From: Actinidia chinensis
Lineage: Eukaryota; Streptophyta; Magnoliopsida; Ericales; Actinidiaceae
Assembly: GCA_009663005.1 (NCBI GenBank)
Contig: CM018897.1
Location: 13,191,621-13,201,620 of the forward strand
Direction: 5' to 3'
Length of the DNA stretch: 10,000 nt
This document shows positions 1 through 8,860 of this stretch, piece by piece (the first letter of the stretch is position 1; every line of letters starts with the position of its first letter). Under the pieces are notes generated by a model. It searched no databases, had not been told where the DNA came from, and saw only the letters and a program-made list of their open reading frames with translations. Both the position numbers and the translations under genes were made by a program.

Positions 1-1030
1 TCCCGTGATCTTATGGCCGACCATCTACTTCTCATTTTCCCGGAAAAAATATGTACGAGAATTGTATAGAAGACCTTTTTGACCAAATGAAATGTTTTAC
101 GGTGAATTTGTTGGTCATTACGATTTTCATTTGCCTTTGAATTTTTGCATTTTCATAGCATCATTCTTAGTTTCCTCAAGTTCTTTAATTGGCAATTTTC
201 GAATTGAGCCTGCTTCATCAATCTTCTCATTGAATGATTGGATGGCCCAATAAGCCTATGTTCTATCCACCGGAAGGTGCACGCCTTTCCCGTACACAAC
301 CATAAGGAGAAGATCCTAATATCGTCTTGTACGCTGGCCTATATGCCCATAAAGCGTCCACCAACTTAAGACCAATCCTTTCGTTTAGGATTAACAGTTT
401 TTTTTAAAACTTGCTTACTCCTCTCGATTTGCCAACTCTACTTGTCTTTGTGGGATCTGAGGATGATAGGCTGTGCCAACCTTATGAACATTCCATATTT
501 TTTAATGAGTACCCCCATGGCTTATACAAAAATGGGATCCACTATCACTTATGATGGCCGAGGCATACCAATCGAGGAAAATGCATTCTTTTAAGAAATT
601 TGACCAAAACTTGATGGTATTGGTCCGTATAGGATAGCCCTCCACCCATTTTAAAAACATTAATCAATGGCCACCAAGATGTATAGAATCAAAAGAACTA
701 GGAACTGGTCCCATGAAGTCAATGCCCCAACAAATCAAAAAACTTCAAAATAAGAATAGGGTGAGGGGCATCATATGTTCCAGTAAGGTTACCTAGCCTT
801 TGACACTACTATCACCAAGCTAAACAAAAAAGAATGAAATCTGTGAACTTGAGGGCATACAGTCAGCATTGTAAAAATTTTGCCACAGTTTTTTTTTTTG
901 GATGATGAAAAATCGCCCACAGGCTTGAGAATGGACAAAATCTTCTGACATTTGAACTTCATCATCAGGTACACATCTCTCATAATCTAATCTGAACAAT
1001 AGGTGAAACAAATACGGCTTGTCCAAAGAA
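1..1030 (-). pseudogene. Retrotransposon integrase, degenerate, 3' end cut by window
   Basis: Integrase inserts element DNA into the host chromosome. Read from right to left, a damaged HHCC zinc-binding region lies at about 1000-785: HSQACGRFF at 907-933, with the second histidine absent, and CQRLGN near 785-800, where the partner cysteine is replaced. The catalytic core follows. WGIDFMGP at 706-729 holds the first Asp (718-720), AIISDSGSHFC at 526-558 holds the second Asp (544-546), and YHPQIPQRQVELANREE at 418-468 holds the Glu (436-438). The second Asp and the Glu are in one frame with exactly 35 codons between them, the usual D-x35-E spacing. Residues resembling HLPVE and EHR fall at about 245-281. 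A C-terminal GKMRSRWS at about 19-42 matches the GKLRSRW motif of plant Gypsy integrases. Several frameshifts and stops separate these blocks. The last part of the domain lies outside the window. Confidence 0.88.
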
Positions 1031-1149
1031 TTGTCTTACTAGCCGAAAAGAACGTTTTTGTCATGAGGACAGTGGAAGGTATTGCGTTGTGGGCCAAATA
1101 GTGGCTCATATGCATACCACGGTATCAAAGACTGAGTCCACAGCTGTGC

Positions 1150-1660
1150 AAGACATATTGTTCATCAGGGAACGTTTAACAGATAAGAAGTCATCATCTG
1201 CTAGATGCTCAAAAGGGAGGCGTGATAATGATCTACAATAACGTTTTTCACTCCCTTTTTGTCCCTAATTCAAGATTAATTCTTGAAGAATGAGAATCCA
1301 CCTAATCAATCTAGGCTTTGCATCTTGCTTGGTCAAGAGGTACTTAATGGCAAGGTGGTCGGTTTTGAGAAAAATAATCACTTTTGACACCACGAAGTAC
1401 GAACGAAGAAACTTGTCTAAAGCGAAGACGATGACTACTAACAATTCTTTCTCGTGGTTGCGTATAGTTCATGGGGATTCATTCAAATGTTTTGCCTTGC
1501 GTAATGGGCACATGAGGTTTTTTCTCATTTCTTGGGCCATAGAACGGCCCCATGGTGAAGTCACTAGCCATCACACATTTAGCAAAAGGTAGGCTCCAAT
1601 CCGGAGGTTGGATTATGGGAGCCGTTAGTCAAGTGATTTTGCAATTGTCAAAAACTAGTT
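1150..1660 (-). pseudogene. Retrotransposon RNase H domain, degenerate
   Basis: RNase H removes the RNA strand of the RNA-DNA hybrid during reverse transcription. Three open blocks on the minus strand show it. [14 protein letters not shown] begins at 1450 and its frame continues to about 1388. A 27-codon block at 1280-1360 begins [18 protein letters not shown] and continues to a conserved RW. SRLPFEHLADDDF lies at 1187-1225 and matches the junction just before integrase in Athila-type polyproteins. Small indels separate the blocks. An open plus-strand frame at 1290-1592 is only antisense to this domain. The domain sits between reverse transcriptase (higher coordinates) and integrase, as expected for Ty3/Gypsy. 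The boundaries are approximate. Confidence 0.85.
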
Positions 1661-1669
1661 GATACGACG

Positions 1670-2570
1670 AATCCATTCGAATGAAGCGGTTCCTTTTTCC
1701 AAGAGGGCACACAGAGGCAAGAAATGGCACTAAAGGATTGAAATATAAACAACGGTAAAAAACCTGCGTGGGACCAATAAATGACTAACATCCCTTACAT
1801 TCCAAAGGGGCAGGTAGCTTTGGAGGAATGAGCTCTACTTAGCAGGATCTACATCAATGCCTTCCCAAAAATGATTGTGGCCAAGAACTATACACTGTGT
1901 CACCTGAAGGAGTGACATTTCTCCCAATTCAAAACAAGATTGCGTCTCTTCACATCTCTTAAGCACAGACCAAGATTTCAAGATAGGTCATAGGTGTCCC
2001 CATACACTGAAAAAATTATCAATAAAAACCTCTTAAAATTCGTTCTTTTTAAACCATATCACTAAAAATGATAATCATAATATCTGAAAAGGTGGCGGAG
2101 CAATTGCATACCCAAATGGCATGGCGCTTGTAAGCAATGTGCGAAAATGGACACGTGAAGATGGTCTTGTGCTGGTGTCAATGGCTATTTCCAAACTGGA
2201 TTCTAGCTTAGAGTTAACCATCTAAAAAGTAATAATAAGCCCCGTCCCGCTACCCTCTCTAAGACTTGGTCAAGGAAGGCGGAAGGGGGGAGGAAATGAT
2301 CTTTGGTGGTCACGGCATTAAGGCGCCCGGTAGTCAATGCACATCCGACACCCAGTTGAATTCGGGTAGGTATCAATCAATTATTCTCAGTTTTTACTAC
2401 CGTACCCAAGACTTTTTGGGAACAACTTGGGGGGGACTCCCATTTGGAATCAGCAATTGGGTAGTATAAACCTGCATCAAGGAGCTTGTTGCACTTCACC
2501 CCTAACAACTTCTTTCAGAGTTGGAGTTCAATCGCCGTGCATTTGGCGCACCGGTTTAGGCCCCTTCCTC
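1670..2570 (-). pseudogene. Retrotransposon reverse transcriptase domain, degenerate
   Basis: This domain copied element RNA into DNA. From right to left, TGCRMCIDYRAP at 2321-2356 corresponds to the conserved WRMCIDYR block, ending here at a stop. FLDG at 2217-2228 carries the first catalytic aspartate and is followed directly by TAA. A TFTCPF-like block lies near 2130-2150. FIDN at 2015-2026 is the position of the F/Y-x-D-D active site, with the second aspartate codon read as AAT (Asn). A frameshift follows, then a GDTYD-like run. RNLVLNWEKCH at 1912-1944 matches the conserved region after the active site. Because FxDD has become FIDN, and the frame is also broken many times, the enzyme is certainly inactive. 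Confidence 0.87.
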
Positions 2571-3089
2571 AAAATAAATGCGATTGAGTGCAAACAAGGG
2601 GGCTAATGCCGTGTTGTAAATCGGCGAGTGTCAAACCTTATGGCCTTTCAGTGTTTTTGAGCACTTCCAACCAAATTCATTCCTCATGATCTTAGTTAAT
2701 GATGAGGATATCACTACGGATAAGATTCACCTTCACCCAAAAAATATATTTAAGAGTAGAAGGTTAAAGCTTTCTTGGGTGTAGGAGCTCAAGTCTGATG
2801 GTGAGCTTAAATAGGATTAGGAGTCAACGGCTAGAAACGTGGGGGTGGGTCCATTTTACCCACCGTCATTAAGGACAAAACCTCTGTAGACTGTTATCCT
2901 CTTTACAAAGATTTACTTTTTCAACTTTCAAAGTAGTCAAGGACCCTCGCCAAACATCAAAAAATTTATTTTTTTTTTCTAGCTAATGCGTCTTGCTACA
3001 CACTGCCTCTCAAAGGCTCTTGCACTATGGATTCGATAAGATTTACTTCCGAATATCTTAGAATCTCCTGGTGGTGCCTGCATTAAAAC
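2571..3089 (-). pseudogene. Protease to reverse transcriptase linker of pol, heavily decayed
   Basis: This stretch joins protease and reverse transcriptase in the minus-strand polyprotein. Near 2600-2700 the translation gives fragments such as EVLKKHRKAI and ISPLVCT in shifting frames. These are typical of the segment just upstream of reverse transcriptase in Athila-type elements, which contains a 'KVLKKHKKAIGW' kind of motif. A fragment resembling the conserved TLKYxFLGE stretch may lie near 2740, but it is damaged. Between about 2850 and 3080 only scattered acidic and hydrophobic residues remain and I see no named domain. Nothing on the plus strand looks coding. Confidence 0.6.
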
Positions 3090-3530
3090 ATGTTAAGTTC
3101 AACAGCCATATTTTCAAGGAAACAGAACTTCAAGAGGACCATTCGCACATGGGATGATAGCAGCACATGTGGCTAGAAAAGGCGACCCAAAATGTAGGAA
3201 TATGGTGTTGGGTATGGGGGTATACACAGTTGAGTATCTAAAATCACAAAAATCCACTGGGTAGGTAAAAACTTATAAACTTTTACTAAGACACATCTTC
3301 CACTATACCCCTTGGGTTTTGATAGAGCGATGTTCCGACTAGTTGGAGTGTGATCCTAGTAGGCCTTCAGCTCACCTAATCCCAATTCTCATGACACAGA
3401 GTTATGGCAATAGTTTTTAAATTCACACTTGATCCCAAATCCAAAGGCATCCCTCTATCATATGATCTCTTATGGACGAATGTCATGGTTAGGACCCCCC
3501 GGCTTCTTTATACTTTGGTTTGGGGTTGAC
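3090..3530 (-). pseudogene. Retroviral-type aspartic protease domain, degenerate
   Basis: The protease cuts the gag-pol polyprotein. The minus strand reads LDLGSSVNL at 3418-3444, corresponding to the D-[LST]-G active-site loop; Athila-group elements commonly have DLGAS rather than DTGA. Farther along, PRGIVEDV at 3292-3315 matches the conserved strand after the flap. Fragments around 3090-3200 resemble the 'ILGRPFLAT' and 'NMAVELNM' segments that close the domain, though most are split between frames. Just before the active site, at about 3490-3530, KPKYKEAG-like residues match the 'PPKYKDPG' lead-in. Many stops and frameshifts are present. The order gag, protease, linker, reverse transcriptase is preserved. 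Confidence 0.8.
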
Positions 3531-3559
3531 TTGAACTACGGAATGGAAATCCTTAGCCA

Positions 3560-5700
3560 AGAAAAGCATCCTTCACATTCACTTCCTATTAACTATGCAT
3601 AAGTCATTAAAAAAATTTAGCATAAGAGCGCACTGTTTTAGGCTTCCAAGAGCCGGTGATTATTTTGACTTGTTGAAAGTCTCAAAATCTCAGAACTCAA
3701 ATTGTTATTTGGTTTGGCTAACCGATGGGGGAATGGGGCATGAGCAAAAATCTCACGTTCCTCCCTTTAAGACTTCCTCACTCTTAGGTACTAACCCAGT
3801 CTTTTCTTTTTTTTCCTCCTCTCTCGACACTACCTCACTCTCTTTCTTTCACCAGTCTCTCCATCCCCCCCAACCGTACCCTTAACTACTTTTTAGACGC
3901 CTCTCACCTACCTTAAGATCAATAGAAAGAATAGTCTTGTCAATAGTCTTATCACTTCATAAAACAGTGATGGCTTGAACTGTCGATGGCCAGAAGATGG
4001 TTGGTTGAGATCTCAGTGGAATGCTTTTCACATGCCTAGAATGGGTTTGGTTGGTTGAGGATTGTGCAAGGAGAATACCCTTCTCAGTAAGGGTCAAGGC
4101 TTATGTGAGAAGAGTCAATGACTCTTAATGTCATCCAACGTCTTATCAACCCCATGAATTTACCCCTCCTTAGGATTGATGAATTGTTGGAGGTATCCTC
4201 CAATGACCTTTTATGGGGGGGGTTTGGTATGTGTGATGAGCTGAGGAAGAGGTATATGGCTTTGGTAGAATCGAGAAGATGTAAAACTGGTGAATGACTA
4301 TTAATTATGTGGTTGTTGATGGTGGAGGAGGGGCGTTGATAAAGTTGAAGGTTGTGAAACCCTCCTTAATATGCTTGGGGAATTTGAAGTCCCCTCATGC
4401 GCCATCTGAAATTTGGATGATTTCTCCACCACGGGTATGGGTTTCTTGCCTCCTTGGCCATAGGACCAATAGCATTGCTTGGGCCAGCACGGCCTCTTAA
4501 TCCTAGAATAACCGGCGGCAACGACGTATGGTGTCGTGCTCTTGGTCCACACACGGACCACAACACACTTCTTTAGGCTTTTCCACTCCCTACTGCAGTT
4601 AATCTTTGTAAAATTTAGGGCATTCTAATTTTATTGCATGGTGCAGCATAGCGATTCACATCGTCAACCTTTCAGTTGGTATTTTTCCCATTGTTGGTTA
4701 GGCGCTACCTTCGGGATTCTGGAGTTCCTTACCTTCGGGATTCTAGCCTGTGGATGGCCCAATCTCGAGTCAAATTTGCGACGTAATCAAATAGGAATAA
4801 GCTTTCATGAGGTTGCTTATCCATGTAAAGTTCCTGCGCACATGGGTCTCGAAAATTATTTTTAGTTGGGGCGTAGAGAGGCGTATAAGATGTTATTACA
4901 TGCCATTCGGCAAAGCCATTGTGTGGGCAATAGGTTAGAAATCTCCTTACAACGCTCGCAACTTGAAAGAAGTTTTCCCCGCACATAGGGAAAATTGTGA
5001 GATTTGGCGTCTAATGCTTTTGTTCTATTTCTGGAAAAAACTTTTTCAAAAATTCCCCTTGACGGTTTGCCAAGAGTGGATAGAAAGTGATCTCAAAGAT
5101 TGAACCATGTCTTAGCAGTATCTTTTAACTAAAAGAAAAAAGTTTGAGAAAAAATATTTTTCCTTGGCAAGAATTGTCCATCCGCTAATGAGCATGCATC
5201 TTTCCAAATTCCCTTAATAAAGGCATAAGGCTTTCCGAATCTACCCCATAAAATTGATGAGCATTTTTATCAGACCTGTCGTATGTTTCCAGAGTAGTGT
5301 AGTGGGGTGGGACAACATGCATGAACTCGGGCTTGACAGGCGGTTCATGTCACTCTCATGTTCGGAATTGGGGAACCCCCCAATGCCTCCATGTTCTCCC
5401 GCCTTCCATATTAGCCCCCACTAAGCCAGTGTCGGATTTGGAGGATGATTTTGCGGCCTCCATCCATTGGTGGGTTAAGCATTGCATTTGGATTTTGTGG
5501 GGCAAAGTTGGATACCCTCCCTTCTTCATTTTGGTCTTCCATAGAAAAAGTTCTAGTCGACCACTAACGATATTCCAGGAGGTTGCATTAACCGTGATGG
5601 GTGGGTTGACTCGTAAAGGCGTCTATTGTCTATTCGTGCCCAATGGGAACATGCATATGCAATGCGCAAATAGTATGGGGCCCGTAATCCTTGTCAACAC
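3560..5700 (-). pseudogene. Retrotransposon gag, degenerate
   Basis: Gag forms the virus-like particle and binds element RNA. From right to left, the N-terminal part (about 5700-5170) is poorly preserved. The capsid-like Retrotrans_gag domain follows: KDTAKTWFN at 5099-5125, CPHNGFAEWHVITS at 4888-4929 and MDKQPHES at 4801-4824. An 86-codon open minus-strand stretch lies at 4729-4986. A damaged zinc knuckle reads CGPCVDQEHDTIRRC at 4518-4562, that is C-x2-C-x4-H-x5-C, one residue longer than the canonical C-x2-C-x4-H-x4-C. RNPYPWWRNHPNFRW at about 4402-4446 matches the NPYSNTYNPGWRNHPNF motif after the knuckle. An AITVL-stop-SDKTID run near 3940-3990 corresponds to the conserved 'VTLRSGK' segment. 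Plus-strand frames at 3595-3885, 4294-4500, 4638-4865 and 5321-5743 are antisense shadows. Confidence 0.85.
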
Positions 5701-5706
5701 CTCAAC

Positions 5707-5722
5707 ATATATATATATATAT
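5707..5722. repeat. (AT)8 microsatellite
   Basis: Eight uninterrupted AT units lie in the untranslated leader between the primer-binding site and gag of the minus-strand Gypsy element. It is a simple repeat with no further assignable role. Confidence 0.9.
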
Positions 5723-5800
5723 TTTGAGTTTTCTTTTATTTGACCAGTCAACAGTCAAATTCGGTGTCCAACAGTCAAAACTTGATCTCGTTCCTTCAAC

Positions 5801-5818
5801 TCCCCCGGCAACTTCGCA
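5801..5818 (-). other. Primer-binding site, tRNA-Asp type, mutated
   Basis: The minus strand reads TGCGAAGTTGCCGGGGGA. The usual site in Athila-group and several other plant Gypsy elements is TGGCGCCGTTGCCGGGGA, complementary to the 3' end of tRNA-Asp. The core GTTGCCGGGG is intact and the first few bases are changed. It is preceded on the element strand by the customary AATTTT, and six bases separate it from the proposed LTR end at 5825. It marks the 5' side of the internal region and fixes the element's orientation. Confidence 0.8.
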
Positions 5819-6765
5819 AAAATTTGATCTCTCACCAAATGTGCTCTTGAGATAACCCCAAAGAAGGCCGGCGGAGTAGTATAACTCGAAGTACGAGTCG
5901 ATTCCACAGGGATTTGTGTGAGCAAGGCTGAAAAGGAAAAGAGTTTCCCTTTCAATTCTCACAAACGAATGAACAAAATATTTCTTAAAAAATAAAAATC
6001 TGATTATTTTTTGGAATTTCGAGTTTCTCACTATTTTGACAAATACAAATAAATGCTTGAATGAAATTGTTTGTAATTAAATGTGACATTATCTCGAGGT
6101 TAATCGTTTTCAACTGATATTTTGTCTTGGACATTCCAAAGGGTGAGAATGTTATCACTCAAATCCTTCGACTTCGTCGTGAGTCCTTGATTCGTGAGAT
6201 TTAGCGATAAAACCTTTTGTTCTTTAAAACTTCATTTTCTTAGATTAGATCTGGTTGTTAAATTCAAAGGATGAATACCAATCGATTCCACATGCTTATA
6301 CTAAGACTGGCTTAGCATAAGCTTTGCCGACCATAATCAATCTCCAATTTTTTCAATATTTATAGACAATGAAGATAAATAATGATAAAAACTGATATAC
6401 CTTTTGAACCCCAAATCTCAAATCCTTTTTCATCCAATACCTTCAACCAATCTTCAACAATAACCCCATATTTAAGAATTAGCTACTCATCTTCATTTAT
6501 GAAAATCTTTGAAATATTAAATATAATACAATTATCAATTAAAATAGATAAAACTTACAACAATTTAGATACCATGAAGATGGAAGCAGATTTATGAAGA
6601 ATATGGAACACCTAAATAAATAGCTAAAACCCTATAAATATAAAGGCAGATTAATCAGAGTATATAACCATAATGCAAGTAAACAAATAAAATAAGAGAA
6701 CTTAACAGAAACTGATAAGCAAATTTAACCCAGCCATTTAGACGAAAAAAAATATAGTAGTAACT

Positions 6766-6889
6766 TAAGCGATAAACCGTCCATGTGCGATAGAACGTCC
6801 ACTATGGTGGTAAAATAAGCGATAAATAAGCATAAAACCTCCGGCATTTCGATCGAGTCTCCATTGTGGTGGTTTCACTAAATGATAAA
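6766..6889. repeat. Imperfect tandem duplication, 61/63-bp units, within the LTR
   Basis: Two adjacent units align along their length: 6766-6826 and 6827-6889. Both start TAAGC, continue with an ATAAA...CC block, share the core CCA-T-TGGTGG (CCACTATGGTGG and CCATTGTGGTGG), and end GATAAA. A third copy appears to start at about 6891 (TAAGCTATC) but fades at once. It looks like an old duplication of an LTR segment. Confidence 0.75.
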
Positions 6890-7188
6890 TTAAGCTATCA
6901 AAAGTAAACTAATATATATTATAAGCAAAAACTATCCGGATAGCAATATACGTAAAATTATAGAACTTCGAAACTAAAACAATACTGAACTAAACTATGA
7001 GAAGAGGAGAGAGCTTCTTCAAAATTTAAACTAAACTTCATATCAAAATCTATCTAAACTTTCTTTTCTCTCCAAAAACAACTACTCTTAGAACTCCCCC
7101 TCATCCTCCTTTTATCGTAAAATAAGGAGAACGAGAAGGAGAGATCACACATGAGTAAAAAAAATTATTCTAAGAAGGATAGTGTTTG

Positions 7189-7260
7189 TTGATTTTTTTG
7201 CCAACTTTTGATTTTCTTTGCTACTTTTTGATTTTCTTTGCCAACTTGTTTGATTTTCTC
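7189..7260. repeat. Tandem repeat, about 3.5 copies of a 19-20-bp unit
   Basis: Units resembling TTGATTTTCTTTGCCAACTT occur at 7189-7207, 7208-7226 and 7228-7247, with a partial copy at 7250-7260. Copy 1 has a run of T in place of TTTTCTTT, and copy 2 has CTAC for CCAAC. The array lies within the probable LTR, about 110 bp downstream of the TATA box on the element strand. Confidence 0.88.
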
Positions 7261-7366
7261 ATGAGGCTTGGGAGAATAAATGGAAGTCGTGTTCAGTAAT
7301 TTGGGCCACTGATTTCCCCCACCCGTCGGTCTTTGGCGATTTTTGTTCTCTTTCTGTCTATTTGCG

Positions 7367-7378
7367 CTTTATATAGCT
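7367..7378 (-). promoter_or_regulatory. Candidate TATA box of the Gypsy LTR
   Basis: The minus strand reads AGCTATATAAAG, a good plant TATA box, about 135 bp inside the proposed outer end of the LTR. Transcription would start some 30 bp further along, near 7335, and run leftward into the element. The position suits a short U3. Other TATA-like strings in this AT-rich LTR (for example minus-strand CTATAAATA near 6358-6366) cannot be excluded. Confidence 0.45.
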
Positions 7379-7511
7379 CATATAACCTACAAACACACAC
7401 AAAATATAATCAAGACACAATATTACGAAAATAAGGAATTACCTGCAATTAATCTAACAAAGTACAAATTAAAGATCTATAATTACACTTTTATGGTGTA
7501 ATCACACAACA

Positions 7512-7753
7512 AATCCAAGGGACTCTATTGATGAATCCATAACTTCAATCGATTGAAGTTGTAGAAGAGGAAGTAGAAGAGGAAAAGATAGAGTTTTGAA
7601 ACAACTCAAACTCTTCAAAACTCTGACATTATTGAATTCTAAGGGTCTTAAATCTCTTTCCCTTCACTATAAACAACTCAATATCTATGCCCTTTTTATC
7701 ATCACCACAAATCCGTCAAACCCTAGATCAAAAATTCTCAAAATTAGTCAACC
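7512..7753. other. Unassigned spacer between the two elements
   Basis: I find no gene, no LTR end and no recognisable primer-binding site here. It contains a perfect 20-bp palindrome at 7541-7560, an AG-rich stretch at about 7562-7595, and a TATA-like TATAAAC at 7668-7674, 80 bp before the first ATG of the gag-like gene. An AAACCCTAGATC string lies near 7717-7729. It could be the 5' untranslated leader or promoter of the plus-strand element, or host sequence. Confidence 0.5.
7541..7560. repeat. Perfect 20-bp palindrome
   Basis: AACTTCAATCGATTGAAGTT is its own reverse complement over all 20 bases; the flanking bases (T and G) do not extend it. It is centred on ATCGAT. It may be a binding site for a dimeric protein or simply a chance or relic sequence. 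Nothing nearby decides between these. Confidence 0.9.
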
Positions 7754-8860
7754 ATGGTCCATCTGAGAACCAAGCATGCCTTAAACGATCCTAGGGGTGA
7801 GGACACAAACCTTGCTAAACTAGAAATGGAGTTCAAGCCTTGACGGGTCAAAAGCATAGAAATCCAAAAGACATGGCTATTAGAGTTCAAGGAGAGGCCA
7901 ATCATCACAGGAAAGGAATTTAAGAACTTCCCTATGAAATACCTATTGAAGATGTTGGCACCAATGGAAGCACTAGGATGGGATGGACTACGCCCTCTTC
8001 CAATGGATGTGTACTCAAACATGGTAAGGTTTTTTATTGCAACTTAGAAGTAGAAAACCTAGATAATATTGAATACACAATTGACTCAAGAGTTAGAGAA
8101 AAAAATATAGTTCTTAATCCCATAATTTTATTTGAGATCATGAGGATTGCTAATAGTGGGGACTGCATTTTTATCAACAAGCCAAGCCAGCTTAAATAAT
8201 ACGTATGGATAAAACATATGAATGAAGTGATCTCCATAAAGGGAGCCTTAGGAGCCACATAAACCAAAGAGCTAAAAAAGGAATTCAGAATGTTTCATAG
8301 GTACATCGCTTACAATATAATTCCCAATAAGGGAAACTACAATTAAGTGACAATCATGGATAGCTTCATTATATAGAGAGCTTCTATAGAAGAGCCTCTT
8401 AATCTGAACTACATAATTTAAAAAGAGATGGCTGATGTAAAAAATCATAGTAGTTGAGCCTTACCCTTTGGTGCTCTCTTGACTAAAATTTTCAAACACT
8501 TTAGAGTCAAGTTCAGCAACCAACACAATCAACTCATAGTTGGAGGTTTTTCCAAACAAACCATAAAAAGGGGAATAAGTATGGACTCCTCCGAAGATGA
8601 AGAAGAAGAAAACAATCACCATGATATGGAGGTTGAAAGAAACTTTGAGGATCTTCTACCACAAACTGAGGAAACCTATGAAGAACCAAATGTTCAAACT
8701 CCCATGCAAGAAAGGAAATATCATCAATATGAACTATAAGAAGGATAACTCATGCAACAAGAGAATCCCATGCAAGAAGGGCCCTCATCGCAAGAGGGCC
8801 CTCTGTCATGGTTCCTTGAGTATTTCGGAAAATAATGCAACGATGGAGCGCATAGAGTAG

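Larger units (their letters stand above)
1..7511 (-). mobile_element. Degenerate Athila-type Ty3/Gypsy LTR retrotransposon, partial
   Basis: The minus strand carries, in order, a probable LTR, a primer-binding site, gag, protease, reverse transcriptase, RNase H and integrase. This is the Ty3/Gypsy order, with integrase last. Short peptide motifs match the Athila group: WGIDFMGP and YHPQ...QVELANRE in integrase, FLDG and FID in reverse transcriptase, LDLGSSVNL in protease, and FAEWHVITS and MDKQPHE in gag. Every domain is interrupted by stops and frameshifts, so the copy is old and cannot code. The left end is cut by the window. The right boundary at 7511 is a guess from a CAACA end, which would give the LTR a TGTTG start on the element strand. 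Assignment to Gypsy is secure; assignment to Athila rests on remembered motif similarity and was not searched. Confidence 0.88.
5825..7511 (-). repeat. Probable 5' LTR of the minus-strand Gypsy element
   Basis: The stretch lies directly outside the primer-binding site and codes for nothing. On the element strand its inner end reads ...GAGAGATCA. About 60 bases inside is ATCCCTGTGGAATCGACTCG, a block typical of the end of Athila-type LTRs. On the plus strand the inner end is the TG at 5825-5826. The outer end is uncertain. The CAACA ending at 7511 would give the LTR a TGTTG start and a length of 1687 bp, within the usual range for Athila LTRs. A TATA box at 7367-7378 and internal repeats at 6766-6889 and 7189-7260 fall inside. 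The second LTR needed to prove the boundaries is outside the window. Confidence 0.68.

Noticed and set aside
1290..1592. 100-codon open frame on the plus strand
   Set aside because: It is antisense to the RNase H domain, whose minus-strand motifs are clear.
3595..3885. 96-codon open frame on the plus strand with a Ser/Pro-rich end
   Set aside because: It is antisense to the gag C-terminal region; the low-complexity end mirrors purine-rich gag sequence.
5321..5743. 140-codon open frame on the plus strand, the longest in the window
   Set aside because: It is antisense to the 5' part of the minus-strand gag and its leader, ends in the AT microsatellite, and shows no recognisable domain.
5702..6031. 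109-codon open frame on the minus strand
   Set aside because: It runs through the LTR end, the primer-binding site and the leader, so it is non-coding by position and has no domain.
6382..6597. 71-codon open frame on the plus strand within the LTR
   Set aside because: It is AT-driven, low-complexity sequence inside a long terminal repeat, with no recognisable domain.
7187..7560. Possible 5' LTR of the plus-strand element
   Set aside because: Starting from TGTTG at 7187 the sequence does not align by eye with the 3' LTR starting at 9524, and it fits better as part of the Gypsy LTR.
7744..8022. 92-codon open frame on the minus strand
   Set aside because: It is antisense to the conserved domain of the gag-like pseudogene.
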